Below are positions 17,393 through 26,238 of a DNA stretch of 33,046 nt, one piece after another. Position numbers and translations under genes: made by a program. Source of the stretch: Thiomargarita sp. (GTDB lineage: Bacteria > Pseudomonadota > Gammaproteobacteria > Beggiatoales > Beggiatoaceae). The first letter of the stretch is position 1. Every line of letters begins with the position of its first letter. Location: assembly GCA_020721045.1 (NCBI GenBank), contig DYNN01000025.1:1-33046 (forward strand), written 5' to 3'. The notes beneath the pieces were generated by a model that was not told the DNA's origin, did not search any database, and saw only the letters and a list, made by a program, of their open reading frames with translations.

Positions 17393-17758
17393 ATGATGAA
17401 GAGAACTTATTGGTTAGCAATACCTGTCATTACAGGTATATTAATCACTACTGCTTGCGGTACTTCTCGCCAGCCACCCACTGAAATTATTGCCAGTGCT
17501 GAATCTGCCATTAGTTTGGCTAAAGACAGCAATGCATATGATTACGCCGCACGTGATTTACGCGGTGCAGAAGACAAATTGCAACAAGCCAAAGAAGCCG
17601 TGCAAAAGGAAAATTATGAAGATGCACAACGTCTTGCTGAAAAAGCACTGATGGATGCAAAATTGGCAAAAGCAAAAGCAGATGCCTCTGGTGAACATGA
17701 TGCGACTGAACAAATGCGTGAAAGTGTAGAAAAATTTGATCAAGACATTAATCGGTAA
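17393..17758 (+). CDS. DUF4398-type lipoprotein (121 aa)
   Basis: The start is ATG 17393 with AAAGGA 9 bases before it; a frame opening at 17339 lacks a ribosome site and delays the signal peptide. The N-terminus is a lipoprotein signal ending TTAC (Cys 22). The mature part is a helical, Ala- and Lys-rich DUF4398-like domain (EIIASAESAISLAKD, YAARDLRGAEDKLQQAKEAV, YEDAQRLAEKALMDAKLAKAKA). This domain often sits next to or within OmpA-like proteins, and here the next gene, 36 bp downstream, is exactly that. The two likely form an envelope-anchoring unit (inference). Confidence 0.85.
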   Translation: MMKRTYWLAIPVITGILITTACGTSRQPPTEIIASAESAISLAKDSNAYDYAARDLRGAEDKLQQAKEAVQKENYEDAQRLAEKALMDAKLAKAKADASGEHDATEQMRESVEKFDQDINR

Positions 17759-17794
17759 CGCTATCATTAATCTATCACAAGGGGGAAATCATTC

Positions 17795-18655
17795 ATGAAT
17801 TATTATGTAACCGCGAAAAGATGTACCACAGTTATCACTATCAGTTTTTTACTAGCCAGTTGCGCAGGTGTGCCGCAAAAAGATGAAATCTTAAAGAATG
17901 CCCGTGCTGCTTATGCAGAAATTGAAGCAAATCCTAATGCTCAAAGTTTGGCTTCTTTATATGATGCCGAGCAAGCGTTGAAAAAAGCAGAAAATGCTGG
18001 AACTGTGGTTGAAATGGAACATTTAGCTTATTTGGCAGAAAAACAAGCTGAAATTACGGCAGCCATGGCAGAAACAAAGGGGGCTAAAACTAAGCGGGAA
18101 GTGTTGACTAAACAACAAGATGAAGCCCGTTTGAGTGCGCGTGAACGTGAGATTTTAGAAAAGCAACGTCAAGCCGATATGGCATTGGATGAAGCTGAAA
18201 GAGCACGTCAAGAAGCTCAAAAATTGGCAGCAAAAAATCAGGATTTAGAAAAACAACTCTCTGAATTACAAGGCAAACAAACTGATAAAGGATTAGTACT
18301 GACTTTAGGTGATGTCTTATTTGAAACAGGTAAAGCTGATTTGTTATCGGGTGCCTTGCAACAAATGGATAAAATTGCAGCTTATCTCAGCCAAGCAGTT
18401 GATCGTAATGTCTTAGTTGAAGGACATACTGATAACGTAGGTAGTGATGAATACAACATGGGATTATCAGAAAGACGGGCTAATTCTGTTCGTTTTGCGT
18501 TGGTAGAACGTGGGGTTACTTCTAATCGCATTTTGGCAAAAGGCTATGGTAAAAGCAAACCGGTTGCTGAAAATAATACTGATGTCGGACGACAACAGAA
18601 TCGTCGAGTTGAAATCACTATTTTAAATGAGGGTGTTTCTTTACCCGCATTTTAA
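17795..18655 (+). CDS. OmpA-family peptidoglycan-binding lipoprotein with DUF4398-like N-terminus
   Basis: The product (286 aa) carries a lipobox LASC with Cys at residue 23, then a DUF4398-like helical domain (residues about 28-100), a charged coiled coil (about 100-160, rich in KQQDEARLSAREREI-like heptads), and a C-terminal OmpA domain (about 165-280). The OmpA domain has the peptidoglycan-binding motif GHTDNVGSDEYNMGLSERRA and the conserved Arg in QNRRVEITI. It is therefore likely anchored in the outer membrane and bound non-covalently to the cell wall, as Pal is. A GGGGG ribosome site precedes the ATG. It is probably co-transcribed with the preceding lipoprotein gene, with which it shares the helical domain. 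Confidence 0.93.
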   Translation: MNYYVTAKRCTTVITISFLLASCAGVPQKDEILKNARAAYAEIEANPNAQSLASLYDAEQALKKAENAGTVVEMEHLAYLAEKQAEITAAMAETKGAKTKREVLTKQQDEARLSAREREILEKQRQADMALDEAERARQEAQKLAAKNQDLEKQLSELQGKQTDKGLVLTLGDVLFETGKADLLSGALQQMDKIAAYLSQAVDRNVLVEGHTDNVGSDEYNMGLSERRANSVRFALVERGVTSNRILAKGYGKSKPVAENNTDVGRQQNRRVEITILNEGVSLPAF

Positions 18656-18681
18656 TTTTTAGTAAAACGAGACTTTTGATT

Positions 18682-18711
18682 GATGCGGTTTGCCAAATCG
18701 CTTACCGCATC
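18682..18711. terminator. Hairpin between convergent genes
   Basis: GATGCGGT (18682-18689) pairs with ACCGCATC (18704-18711), an 8-bp perfect stem with a 14-base loop. It lies between the OmpA-type gene and the convergent cytochrome gene and may serve both, but neither side has a strong T run. Confidence 0.5.
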
Positions 18712-18720
18712 TATAAATCG

Positions 18721-20826
18721 TTAATGAGGCAACGAATGGCAATGATTACAAGCCACTGGTTTGCCTTGATTTAACGTAATATTTTTCCCTTCAATACGAA
18801 ACGTTCTAGTTTCTGCCATTTTTGCTAATGGTGTGCCTTTTAAGTCAATGCCATGACAAGCTTGACATTTTTCCGCGTTACGTTTGTAACTGTAACTGTG
18901 TTGATGGTTAGTCCAACGCATATCATTGACGTTATGCATTCCGTGCGGTCCATTGGTTGTGACAGCTAAACTATCGCCGTGACACGTTTGACATTCGATC
19001 AATGTACCCGTATGTCCTTGTAATTGGGTTGCTGCTATATTATCACTGGCATCAGCAATGGGATTTGCCCAAATAGCGTGGGTGCTGCCATGACAACCTT
19101 CACAAGCAACGCCGCCATGTCCTTTGCTATTACGAAATAGTGTGTCTGGATTTTCAGCAAAGCGTTGATTTTGTGCCGTAATTGGTGAAGCAGATTGATC
19201 GCCTTCCAAATAAGTTTGAGTTAAACGAATGCCATCGCTGTGCATTTTCATCCGATCTCCACTCAAATGATCGACCGCATCACCGGTATGACAAGATTGA
19301 CAACGCGGTAAATCTATCCAAGGTCTGCGTTGTTTATTATCGTTTTGTCCATTTAAACTACCGTCTGCTGATAACGGATATTCACCACCCACTGATAACA
19401 TGTCGCCATGACAATTTTGACATTCAACCGTTTTACTCATAGCACCACGTTGACATTGGGTTTGCGCACCCGGATGACATTGGTAACAATCTTCTTTACT
19501 TTTGCCACCATTAGGAAATACACTGGTGCCATTTTGTTGCAATTTGCCATGATGACCGTGCATTACGCGTGACATGGTAGGGAAGTTGTTTTGAAAGCCT
19601 TGAGGTCCTTCTTTTGCGAGGTCTAATGCAGCAGAATAATGACAAGAGGCGCATAATACTGGTGTTTTTGCAGCTAATTCAGTGGCATGTTTGGCATCGT
19701 GTAAATGTAAAATATTCCATTTTGCTTGAATTTCTAAATCCGCTTCATTTGACCATGTGATACCGGTGGTTTGTTGAGTAGCCACTTGTCCGGTTGCGTG
19801 ACAATTTTTGCAATCTGTTTCTTGCGAGACTGGCACTACAATATCCAGCATTGTCAATAATTCTCCGGTTTGCTTATCATGCGCACTAATACGTAACATG
19901 GGATATGGATTGGTAGCACCGTTATCGTCAATAGATGTTATAGGAATGCCTGCCGCTTGAAACCATTGTTCTGCCGTATCATATTTAAAATTAGGTGTTG
20001 TATCACTATCACCTGGCATGTAGTTACCGCTTAACCCTTGTCCTAATGGCAATTCTGTATTGAATAATTGATTAGCATACGCCCAAAAATTGGTTTTACC
20101 CACGCTATAACTATTCAATGAGCCGTTACTATCTGGAATTGGCGAATAACGAACTTCTATTTTATCACTATTGAGTAATGAAGGTTTAGTTCCTTGTTTG
20201 AGTACTTGCGCATTCACTACATTATAAGGTGGCAAAATAGAAAAGACAGAAAAATCTTTATCCATACAATGCATACCTAAATCATTGAAACTTAACAAAA
20301 TATATTGTTCTAAAGTTGCGGGCAAGGTTTCTGATTCTGTATTATCAACAAAACCATTATGATTATCATCACCGTCCGGAAAACCATCGCCATTGTTGTC
20401 ACCACTTTGCTTATCCGGTAAACCTACAGTGAATTTTAAAGAATGTAAACCGCCTTGCCAATTAGATAAATCCAGTGGATTAGTTCCTACTAACGTCACT
20501 ACTTGATACAGCGTATATTGTCCAGCAGGAATTTCTTCTGCTTTAAAATTAAATATGGGGTAATTGCCTTGATAAGTTTGCCCACGCTTAAATGGTTCGA
20601 CTTTCGTAGTAAAACCGGCTGTAGTATAAAACCATAAGACATCGTCTAAAATAACTGCCACATAAAGATCACCACTTTCTGTGGTATCGAATCGAACTTC
20701 AGCAACCAATTGATCGCCGTCATTTAATACCGCTTTTGCAGTGTATAATTCACTGGCTGAGACGGATAAACTTAATAAACAATAGATTAAAGCAATTGTA
20801 AGTCGTTTTATGGAAAACTGTTTCAT
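18721..20826 (-). CDS. Exported nine-heme c-type cytochrome (701 aa)
   Basis: The N-terminus is a Sec signal (LTIALIYCLLSLSVSAS). Nine CxxCH heme-binding motifs occur at Cys 339, 392, 447, 469, 509, 575, 612, 654 and 693, all in the C-terminal half. Residues about 25-135 look like a beta-sandwich. Residues 142-162 are a thrombospondin-3-like calcium run (GDNNGDGFPDGDDNHNG). Residues 178-189 carry LSFNDLGMHCMD, a motif I associate with a family of large proteobacterial multiheme cytochromes. Many spare His residues (for example HGHHG) could be distal heme ligands. The protein should work in the periplasm or at the outer membrane in electron transfer; donor and acceptor are unknown. It diverges from an outer-membrane beta-barrel gene (141-bp gap). 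Confidence 0.9.
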   Translation of the reverse strand: MKQFSIKRLTIALIYCLLSLSVSASELYTAKAVLNDGDQLVAEVRFDTTESGDLYVAVILDDVLWFYTTAGFTTKVEPFKRGQTYQGNYPIFNFKAEEIPAGQYTLYQVVTLVGTNPLDLSNWQGGLHSLKFTVGLPDKQSGDNNGDGFPDGDDNHNGFVDNTESETLPATLEQYILLSFNDLGMHCMDKDFSVFSILPPYNVVNAQVLKQGTKPSLLNSDKIEVRYSPIPDSNGSLNSYSVGKTNFWAYANQLFNTELPLGQGLSGNYMPGDSDTTPNFKYDTAEQWFQAAGIPITSIDDNGATNPYPMLRISAHDKQTGELLTMLDIVVPVSQETDCKNCHATGQVATQQTTGITWSNEADLEIQAKWNILHLHDAKHATELAAKTPVLCASCHYSAALDLAKEGPQGFQNNFPTMSRVMHGHHGKLQQNGTSVFPNGGKSKEDCYQCHPGAQTQCQRGAMSKTVECQNCHGDMLSVGGEYPLSADGSLNGQNDNKQRRPWIDLPRCQSCHTGDAVDHLSGDRMKMHSDGIRLTQTYLEGDQSASPITAQNQRFAENPDTLFRNSKGHGGVACEGCHGSTHAIWANPIADASDNIAATQLQGHTGTLIECQTCHGDSLAVTTNGPHGMHNVNDMRWTNHQHSYSYKRNAEKCQACHGIDLKGTPLAKMAETRTFRIEGKNITLNQGKPVACNHCHSLPH

Positions 20827-20967
20827 GATTGTTCCAATATGATTCTAAAAAGGATAAGATGATAGTTTACAGTAAAATAATTAACTAAATCTTAACGTTG
20901 TTTGAGAATAATTGTAGTAAAACACAATAATGTAAATTCAATTTTTAATAAAAAGGTTTTAATAGTG

Positions 20968-22164
20968 ATGACACCAACAAAAATAGCTCACCTCTTTATA
21001 TTATTATGTTGTTATATAACAACGGGTTATGCTGGTGAATGGTCTGGTTATATTGCAGGAGAGACGCGCTATTTTACTCAATCTCCTTTAAATTCAACTC
21101 AATATGATGGAAATAATCTATCCTTATCAGTACAACCTGAGTATCACTACAAATGGGATGACGGTTATCAGAGCTTTACTTTTGTGCCTTTTGCGCGAAT
21201 CGATCAGCACGATTCAGAACGGACGCACGTTGATATTCGTGAGTTGACTTGGTTAAAAGCTGCTCAGGATTGGGAAATACGTGCGGGCATTCGTAAAGTA
21301 TTTTGGGGAGTGACGGAATCTCAGCATCTTGTTGATATTATTAATCAATCTGATAGTGTAGAGAATCCTGATGGTGAGGATAAATTAGGGCAACCGATGT
21401 TGAATGCTGCTTTGATTCAAGATTGGGGTACGGTGGATTTATTTATGTTGCCTTATTTTCGTGAACGCACATTTCCAAGTGAAAAAGGTCGATTATACAA
21501 TGGCATTCCTATTGATACTGATGAAGTACGTTATCAATCAAGTGCTGAAGAACGTCATGTAGATTGGGCGGTGCGTTGGTATCATAATATCGATGCTTGG
21601 GATATTGGTTTATCTCATTTTGTAGGTACAAGTCGTGATCCTGATTTTGTGCCGATCATGAAAACAGCACATTATTTAACTTTAATCCCTTATTATGATC
21701 AAATTCAACAAACGGGCTTAGATTTACAAATGACTGCTGAGGAATGGCTTTGGAAACTGGAAGTTATCTCTCGCAAAACTTCAAAAGAACGTTATACTGC
21801 AGCTACTGGTGGTTTTGAATATACTTTTGTTGGTGTGCTTGATAGTGATGCGGATGTGGGCATGATTACCGAATATTTATACGATGATCGCGGGGATGAA
21901 GCCACTACGCCTTTTGAAAATGATGTGATGTTAGGTATGCGTTTAGCGTTGAATGATACACAAAGCACAGAATTATTGGCGGGTGTCATTGTAGATTTGA
22001 ATAATCAAGGGCGATTTTTTAGTATTGAAGCCAGTCGTCGTTTGGGTGATAGTTTAAAAATAAGCCTAGAATCGCGTTTTTACACAAATTTACCCTCAAA
22101 TAGTATCATTTATAATATGCGTCATGAAGATTATATTCAGTTGGAATTAGCGTGGTATTTTTAG
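20968..22164 (+). CDS. Outer-membrane beta-barrel protein (about 398 aa)
   Basis: I choose ATG 20968 (or GTG 20965), with AAAAGG 8-11 bases before; upstream codons from 20902 lack a ribosome site. The N-terminus is a Sec signal (IAHLFILLCCYITTGYAGEW). The mature protein alternates short polar and aromatic strands and ends LELAWYF, the C-terminal Phe signal recognised by the BAM complex. It contains no motif that fixes a substrate. Divergent pairing with the multiheme cytochrome suggests it may be the cognate outer-membrane channel or sheath, by analogy to porin-cytochrome conduits; this is inference and sequence similarity to MtrB is not evident. Its stop codon overlaps that of argA. Confidence 0.8.
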   Translation: MTPTKIAHLFILLCCYITTGYAGEWSGYIAGETRYFTQSPLNSTQYDGNNLSLSVQPEYHYKWDDGYQSFTFVPFARIDQHDSERTHVDIRELTWLKAAQDWEIRAGIRKVFWGVTESQHLVDIINQSDSVENPDGEDKLGQPMLNAALIQDWGTVDLFMLPYFRERTFPSEKGRLYNGIPIDTDEVRYQSSAEERHVDWAVRWYHNIDAWDIGLSHFVGTSRDPDFVPIMKTAHYLTLIPYYDQIQQTGLDLQMTAEEWLWKLEVISRKTSKERYTAATGGFEYTFVGVLDSDADVGMITEYLYDDRGDEATTPFENDVMLGMRLALNDTQSTELLAGVIVDLNNQGRFFSIEASRRLGDSLKISLESRFYTNLPSNSIIYNMRHEDYIQLELAWYF

Positions 22165-23513
22165 TAAAGAAGTTTTTTAATGAAGACTTTAGATTTACGT
22201 TGATAATTATACAAATTACGTCGAGTCACGGGTAATGCGTCAATATTCGTTTGCACAAAACCTCTTTCTTGAAACCAATGTGCAGTATGGGTGGTCAGCA
22301 CAAAAATTTGTTGAATACCCATCTGTTGCGCTTCTCTTTCTAAAAAAGCTAATAGAATATCTCCCCTATTTTCACCGCGATAATGGGAATGTACGATGAA
22401 ACAAGCGAGTTCTGCCATTTTTTCTGCTAAAAAGGGGTAAAGTGCAGCACAGGAAATAATCATGCCATCACGTTCTTGCAAAGTAAAATGGTCGATTTCT
22501 ACTTCTAACTTTTCGCGGGAACGTCGCACCAAAATTCCAGCAGTTTCTAAGGGTTCCATTAATTCTAATAATCCGCCAATGTCTTCAATGGTCGCTTTAC
22601 GAATATGTTCAAATGCATCAACGCTAACCAACGTACCAATACCATCACGACTGAAAAGCTCTAATAACAGTCCGCCTCCTATATTTCTATTAATCAAATG
22701 TACACGTTGTACTCCACCTTGACAGGCGCGAACGGCATTAGAAAGTTGACGATATTGGTCATTAAGTGATTGATTGTTTTCTTTTGCTATATTAAGTTGA
22801 GTAAGTAATTTTTTTGCTTCTAAAACCGTTAATTGTCGTATTAATTGTGCTTGTTCATCTAAAAGATATTCGGTTTCACTCAAGCAAATCCATTTCGCTG
22901 CTCGTAGTGCAATCGCTACTTCAGTCGCCACATTTTCGGTTAGTAAGTTAAAGGCTTCACCAGTGGGAGAATAGCCAATCGGAGAAATCAGTACAATTGC
23001 GCCATTATCTAAGTGATGTTTAATCGCAACTGCATTGACACGACGCACTTCCCCAGTGTAGCAATAATCAGTGCCATCAATCACGCCTAAAGGACGCGCG
23101 GTAATAAAATTGCCTGATACGATATTAATTTGTGCTTGTAAAGAAGGGGAATTTGTCAAGCCAACTGATAAGTGAGCAATAACATTGGTGCTCACTTCAC
23201 CGCAAGCTGCTTTTACACATTGTAGCGCAGTTTCATCGGTGATTCGTAAATCTTCTTTGTATTGGGTACTTGCGTTATATAATTGTAAATATTGTTCAAT
23301 TTGTGGTCGAATACCGTGCACTAATACTAAACGAACACCTAAACTGCTTAATAAGGCAATATCATGAGTTAAGTTAGCAAAATCAGTGCTTTGAAGTGCT
23401 TCGCCACCAAAACTGATGACAAAAGTCCGTCCTCTGTGTGCGTGAATGTAAGGGGAAGCAAGACGAAACCAATCAATAAATTGTTGATTATTATAAGAAT
23501 TTTCAGTAAACAT
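22161..23513 (-). CDS. argA: N-acetylglutamate synthase
   Basis: ArgA transfers acetyl from acetyl-CoA to glutamate, the first step of arginine synthesis. The N-terminal half is the amino-acid-kinase-like regulatory domain (FVISFGGEALQS, VRLVLVHGIRPQIEQYL, INIVSGNFITARPLG), where arginine feedback acts in the family. Residues about 305-440 are the GNAT acetyltransferase domain (IRKATIEDIGGLLELMEPLETAGILVRR cut by the catalytic region, ACFIVHSHYRGENRGDILL). Length 450 is normal. It starts 10 bases after the stop of the prepilin gene, so it is probably translated from the same transcript. Its stop TAA (22161-22163) shares bases with the TAG of the convergent beta-barrel gene. Confidence 0.95.
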   Translation of the reverse strand: MFTENSYNNQQFIDWFRLASPYIHAHRGRTFVISFGGEALQSTDFANLTHDIALLSSLGVRLVLVHGIRPQIEQYLQLYNASTQYKEDLRITDETALQCVKAACGEVSTNVIAHLSVGLTNSPSLQAQINIVSGNFITARPLGVIDGTDYCYTGEVRRVNAVAIKHHLDNGAIVLISPIGYSPTGEAFNLLTENVATEVAIALRAAKWICLSETEYLLDEQAQLIRQLTVLEAKKLLTQLNIAKENNQSLNDQYRQLSNAVRACQGGVQRVHLINRNIGGGLLLELFSRDGIGTLVSVDAFEHIRKATIEDIGGLLELMEPLETAGILVRRSREKLEVEIDHFTLQERDGMIISCAALYPFLAEKMAELACFIVHSHYRGENRGDILLAFLEREAQQMGIQQIFVLTTHTAHWFQERGFVQTNIDALPVTRRNLYNYQRKSKVFIKKLLY

Positions 23514-23522
23514 CTGATTTAT

Positions 23523-24122
23523 TTACCAATAACGACCAGTGGCAATAAGACGATTATATAAGGTATTGCTAGAAATGCGCATCATGATGTCGTCAAATCG
23601 ATTATCAACATAGGCATCTTCGACATAAATTAAGTTGCTGGCATCATTTTCACCAAAAGGTATGCCATCTTTACCATAAGAAAAAATAATGGCTGCAATG
23701 CCAGAATCACTGGTTTGTGGTGTTAGAAAATTGCCAGTAAAATCTTTGACTCTCAAATTACTCGTTGCGCCTAAGAAGTTGATTGTAGTGGTATAGTTGG
23801 TAATTACACGATAACGAAATGGACGCCCCCACGCATCTTCTTTACCTACGCTTAGATCAATCCAAGGTAGAAATCCTTCACTCCCATCACAAGGTATATT
23901 TTCTGAACCATTATTATCAGAATCAGGACAAGGTAGTCGTTGATTAATAACTGCAAATCCTAATAAAGCTTCTTTTATTTCTTGTAATGTGGCGTTAGTT
24001 AATTTAATTTGTTGTTGTGTTATTTGCCCAGAAAGTGGAGCTAATAAGCCGCCAATTAACAGGCTAATTATGAGCAGCACAATTGTCATTTCAATTAAAC
24101 TAAAACCGGTCGAGATTTTCAT
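23523..24122 (-). CDS. Prepilin-like protein with type IV N-terminal methylation motif (199 aa)
   Basis: The N-terminus MKISTGFSLIEMTIVLLIIS is a class III (type IV prepilin) signal: PilD-type cleavage after Gly6, N-methylated Phe, Glu at +5, then a hydrophobic helix. Downstream the motifs EALLGFAVINQRLPCPD, a DNNG turn, a paired Cys and GFLPWIDLSVGKEDAWGRPFRYRV follow. The LLGFA...LPCPD segment is shared with the gene directly upstream. The ATG overlaps that gene's stop by 4 bases. It is probably a minor pilin or type II secretion-like pseudopilin; no assembly genes are in the window. Confidence 0.88.
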   Translation of the reverse strand: MKISTGFSLIEMTIVLLIISLLIGGLLAPLSGQITQQQIKLTNATLQEIKEALLGFAVINQRLPCPDSDNNGSENIPCDGSEGFLPWIDLSVGKEDAWGRPFRYRVITNYTTTINFLGATSNLRVKDFTGNFLTPQTSDSGIAAIIFSYGKDGIPFGENDASNLIYVEDAYVDNRFDDIMMRISSNTLYNRLIATGRYW

Positions 24123-25753
24123 GGGATTGCAATTACAGTATCATTAAAATTAGCGTTGTAATCCGTTATAAAATAATGGTCGCCATCATTATTGCTGTCT
24201 TCCAAATAATTGCCCAATGTCGCTTTATCAAAGGAAGAAGTGCGACTTTGACCATTGAACATGCGCCCGCTCACTAAAATAACAGCTTCTTTAGAAATAT
24301 TATTCAGCAATATATCTAAGGTAGTATCAACTAACGGGCTGTTATTGCTGTTAATTGCAATAAAAACTTTATCTTTCCACGCTGTCCACCAACCCCATTG
24401 CCAATTAATAATACCACCGGCTTCGTTAAAACAACGTGTTAATTCTTGTGCAGATTGTGTATTATTCAATGTGGTTGCGAGTAAGCTAACATCAGTTAAA
24501 TCAAGCGCATCAAGTAAACTTTGCTCATCAATTAAACCCAGTTGGTTTAGTAATAATTGTAAATCACTTGGATCAGTAACATCCAAGGCATTTAAATCAA
24601 TCCCTAATAAATCAACTTCAGGCATTGAAATTTGAGGTTCTCTGGTCCAGTTTATAGGAAAATCATTATCACTACTATTTGTTTGTAATAACGGTGCTTG
24701 CGGTATTCTACCAAAATGTTGTCCATCGGTGTCAGTGTAAGTTTCATCTGTAATCGCGGTTGCCCAAGGATATTTATTTATTGGCGCCGATATACCATGG
24801 ATTGTAAAATAATTTTCCGCATATTGTTGAGTATACGCGATTAAACAGCTTTTTACCCGATGAGCAACCCAATTGTCCATTCGTCGATAAACTGGCACAA
24901 AATCCTCTGGTGTCATTGCAACTAAATGGTCATTAAACAAAATGTTAGCTTCATTATTTTGATCTCTAATTTCTTGACTTTGTATAAACTGTGAAGTTTG
25001 TAATGCCGTATTTGTCGTCCATACATTGGTGTGTAAACTCAACGTGCCTCCCGTTGTCACGGTACCTCCTAACGCATTACTGATATTATTAATCGCATCT
25101 AAGTAATTACTAGGATTATTAACCGGATCAGTCAACACCGCACTGCCGCATTCCGTTGTTTGACCGGCGGTGAAAGAACGGTTTTGATTACCAATGAGTT
25201 TACCTGCTGAAAAAATAATTGCAATTGCTCGATTTGATGGAGTATTTCCTACAGTTGTATTATTTCGAATATCTTGTATGCTAAACAAACCATTAGTATC
25301 ATTAGTCAACATATAAGTCAAACTTTTTGGTCTATCTTTGTAAGTTCCTGAAACTGCATACCATAAACATTCTCCATTACCATCTCGCAACACTGGCAAA
25401 CCTAATGTTCTCCAAGGGAATCTACCTATCACACTTTTACCGCCATTACCACATGATGTATCACTACTACCAGAATAAGGGCTGCTACCATCACCGTTAA
25501 AATCTGGACAAGGCAAATAACCTTGCGGTTGTCCCGTATGATTTTCTGAGTAAGTAGCGGCAAATCCTAATAAAGCAGCTTTGGCTTCTGCTAATGCATA
25601 GGCGGTTTGTGCTTGATCTTCCAATTTTAAAGATGTTTGATTCAATTTAGCCAACAAAAAAGTCGCCATACTTAAAATTAAAATTGTTAAAAAGATTAAC
25701 AATGCTGCCCCTACTTGTGCATTTTTATATTTTGTTCTACTCTTCAATATCAT
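24119..25753 (-). CDS. PilX-like pilus-associated protein (about 544 aa)
   Basis: The likely start is ATG 25753, which overlaps the end of the upstream gene by 17 bases; a frame opening at 26020 would lie wholly across that gene. The N-terminus has a single hydrophobic helix (VGAALLIFLTILILSMATFLLA) like the N-terminus of PilX-type proteins, without the Glu5 of true prepilins. The region AALLGFAATYSENH ... YLPCPDFNGDG ... RFPWRTLGLP mirrors the next gene's LLGFA-LPCPD-LPW region. Several Cys (CPD, TSCGN, GECLWY, TTECGS) may form disulfides. The C-terminal part (NNISKEAVILVSGR) is unrecognised. It is large for the group. It probably joins the pilus-like structure with its downstream partner. 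Confidence 0.75.
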   Translation of the reverse strand: MILKSRTKYKNAQVGAALLIFLTILILSMATFLLAKLNQTSLKLEDQAQTAYALAEAKAALLGFAATYSENHTGQPQGYLPCPDFNGDGSSPYSGSSDTSCGNGGKSVIGRFPWRTLGLPVLRDGNGECLWYAVSGTYKDRPKSLTYMLTNDTNGLFSIQDIRNNTTVGNTPSNRAIAIIFSAGKLIGNQNRSFTAGQTTECGSAVLTDPVNNPSNYLDAINNISNALGGTVTTGGTLSLHTNVWTTNTALQTSQFIQSQEIRDQNNEANILFNDHLVAMTPEDFVPVYRRMDNWVAHRVKSCLIAYTQQYAENYFTIHGISAPINKYPWATAITDETYTDTDGQHFGRIPQAPLLQTNSSDNDFPINWTREPQISMPEVDLLGIDLNALDVTDPSDLQLLLNQLGLIDEQSLLDALDLTDVSLLATTLNNTQSAQELTRCFNEAGGIINWQWGWWTAWKDKVFIAINSNNSPLVDTTLDILLNNISKEAVILVSGRMFNGQSRTSSFDKATLGNYLEDSNNDGDHYFITDYNANFNDTVIAIP

Positions 25754-26138
25754 CGGATTGTTCGTCGAAATTTTCAACAATTTTATCATTTTGCGTATTG
25801 ACTGTTTGTCCGGGTTGCAGCCATGCTTCTCGTCCTGATTTCGACAAAAAAATAGGAATTGCAGTGTTTTTGGCTTGATTGACTTGTACCGAAAAACCTT
25901 CTTGCTTGGTCTCTGGGCTACCATTAACCCAAACGGCAATAGGCATTTGATTACGGATAATGATACCGTTAAAAGTAATATTTTTGGGAGGTTCGGGAAT
26001 ATCTGGCGAGATAACTTCAATGCGATTGCGCAATCTGTCTAGTTCAATGCGCTCATCAGGTGCTGTAAATAAGCGTTGCAAATTATCAGCATAACAAACT
26101 GAAGATGCAGCGGTTAATAATAAAATTATTCGTATCAT
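25737..26138 (-). CDS. Exported protein of a pilus-type operon (133 aa)
   Basis: I choose ATG 26138, with AGAAG about 7 bases upstream; the longer start at 26162 has no ribosome site. It opens with a Sec signal (MIRIILLLTAASSVCYA). The mature part has LFTAPDERIELDRLRN, then ITFNGIIIRNQMPIAVWVNGSP and WLQPGQTVNTQN, ending in an acidic tail. This pattern (short Arg/Asp-rich helix, then an OB-like beta region) resembles small periplasmic proteins found beside MSHA or type IV pilus genes, but I cannot name the family. It is first in the four-gene operon ending with argA. Confidence 0.72.
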   Translation of the reverse strand: MIRIILLLTAASSVCYADNLQRLFTAPDERIELDRLRNRIEVISPDIPEPPKNITFNGIIIRNQMPIAVWVNGSPETKQEGFSVQVNQAKNTAIPIFLSKSGREAWLQPGQTVNTQNDKIVENFDEQSDDIEE

Positions 26139-26181
26139 TGCAAATCTTCTTTTAGGTCGCATAAATTTATGGACATATAAA

Positions 26182-26208
26182 AAGCCGTACCCTTATCGAA
26201 TACGGCTT
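26182..26208 (-). terminator. Rho-independent terminator of the beta-propeller gene
   Basis: AAGCCGTA (26182-26189) pairs with TACGGCTT (26201-26208), an 8-bp stem with an 11-base loop. On the minus strand it is followed by TTTTTATATG. It lies 30 bases after the stop at 26239 and insulates the downstream pilus-type operon. Confidence 0.8.
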
Positions 26209-26238
26209 CTTAATCAACTACTTAAAAGTGATAAAAGG

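Noticed and set aside
24255..24635. A 126-codon plus-strand frame
   Set aside because: It lies entirely opposite the well-supported PilX-like gene and has low-complexity Ser/Lys content typical of an antisense shadow.
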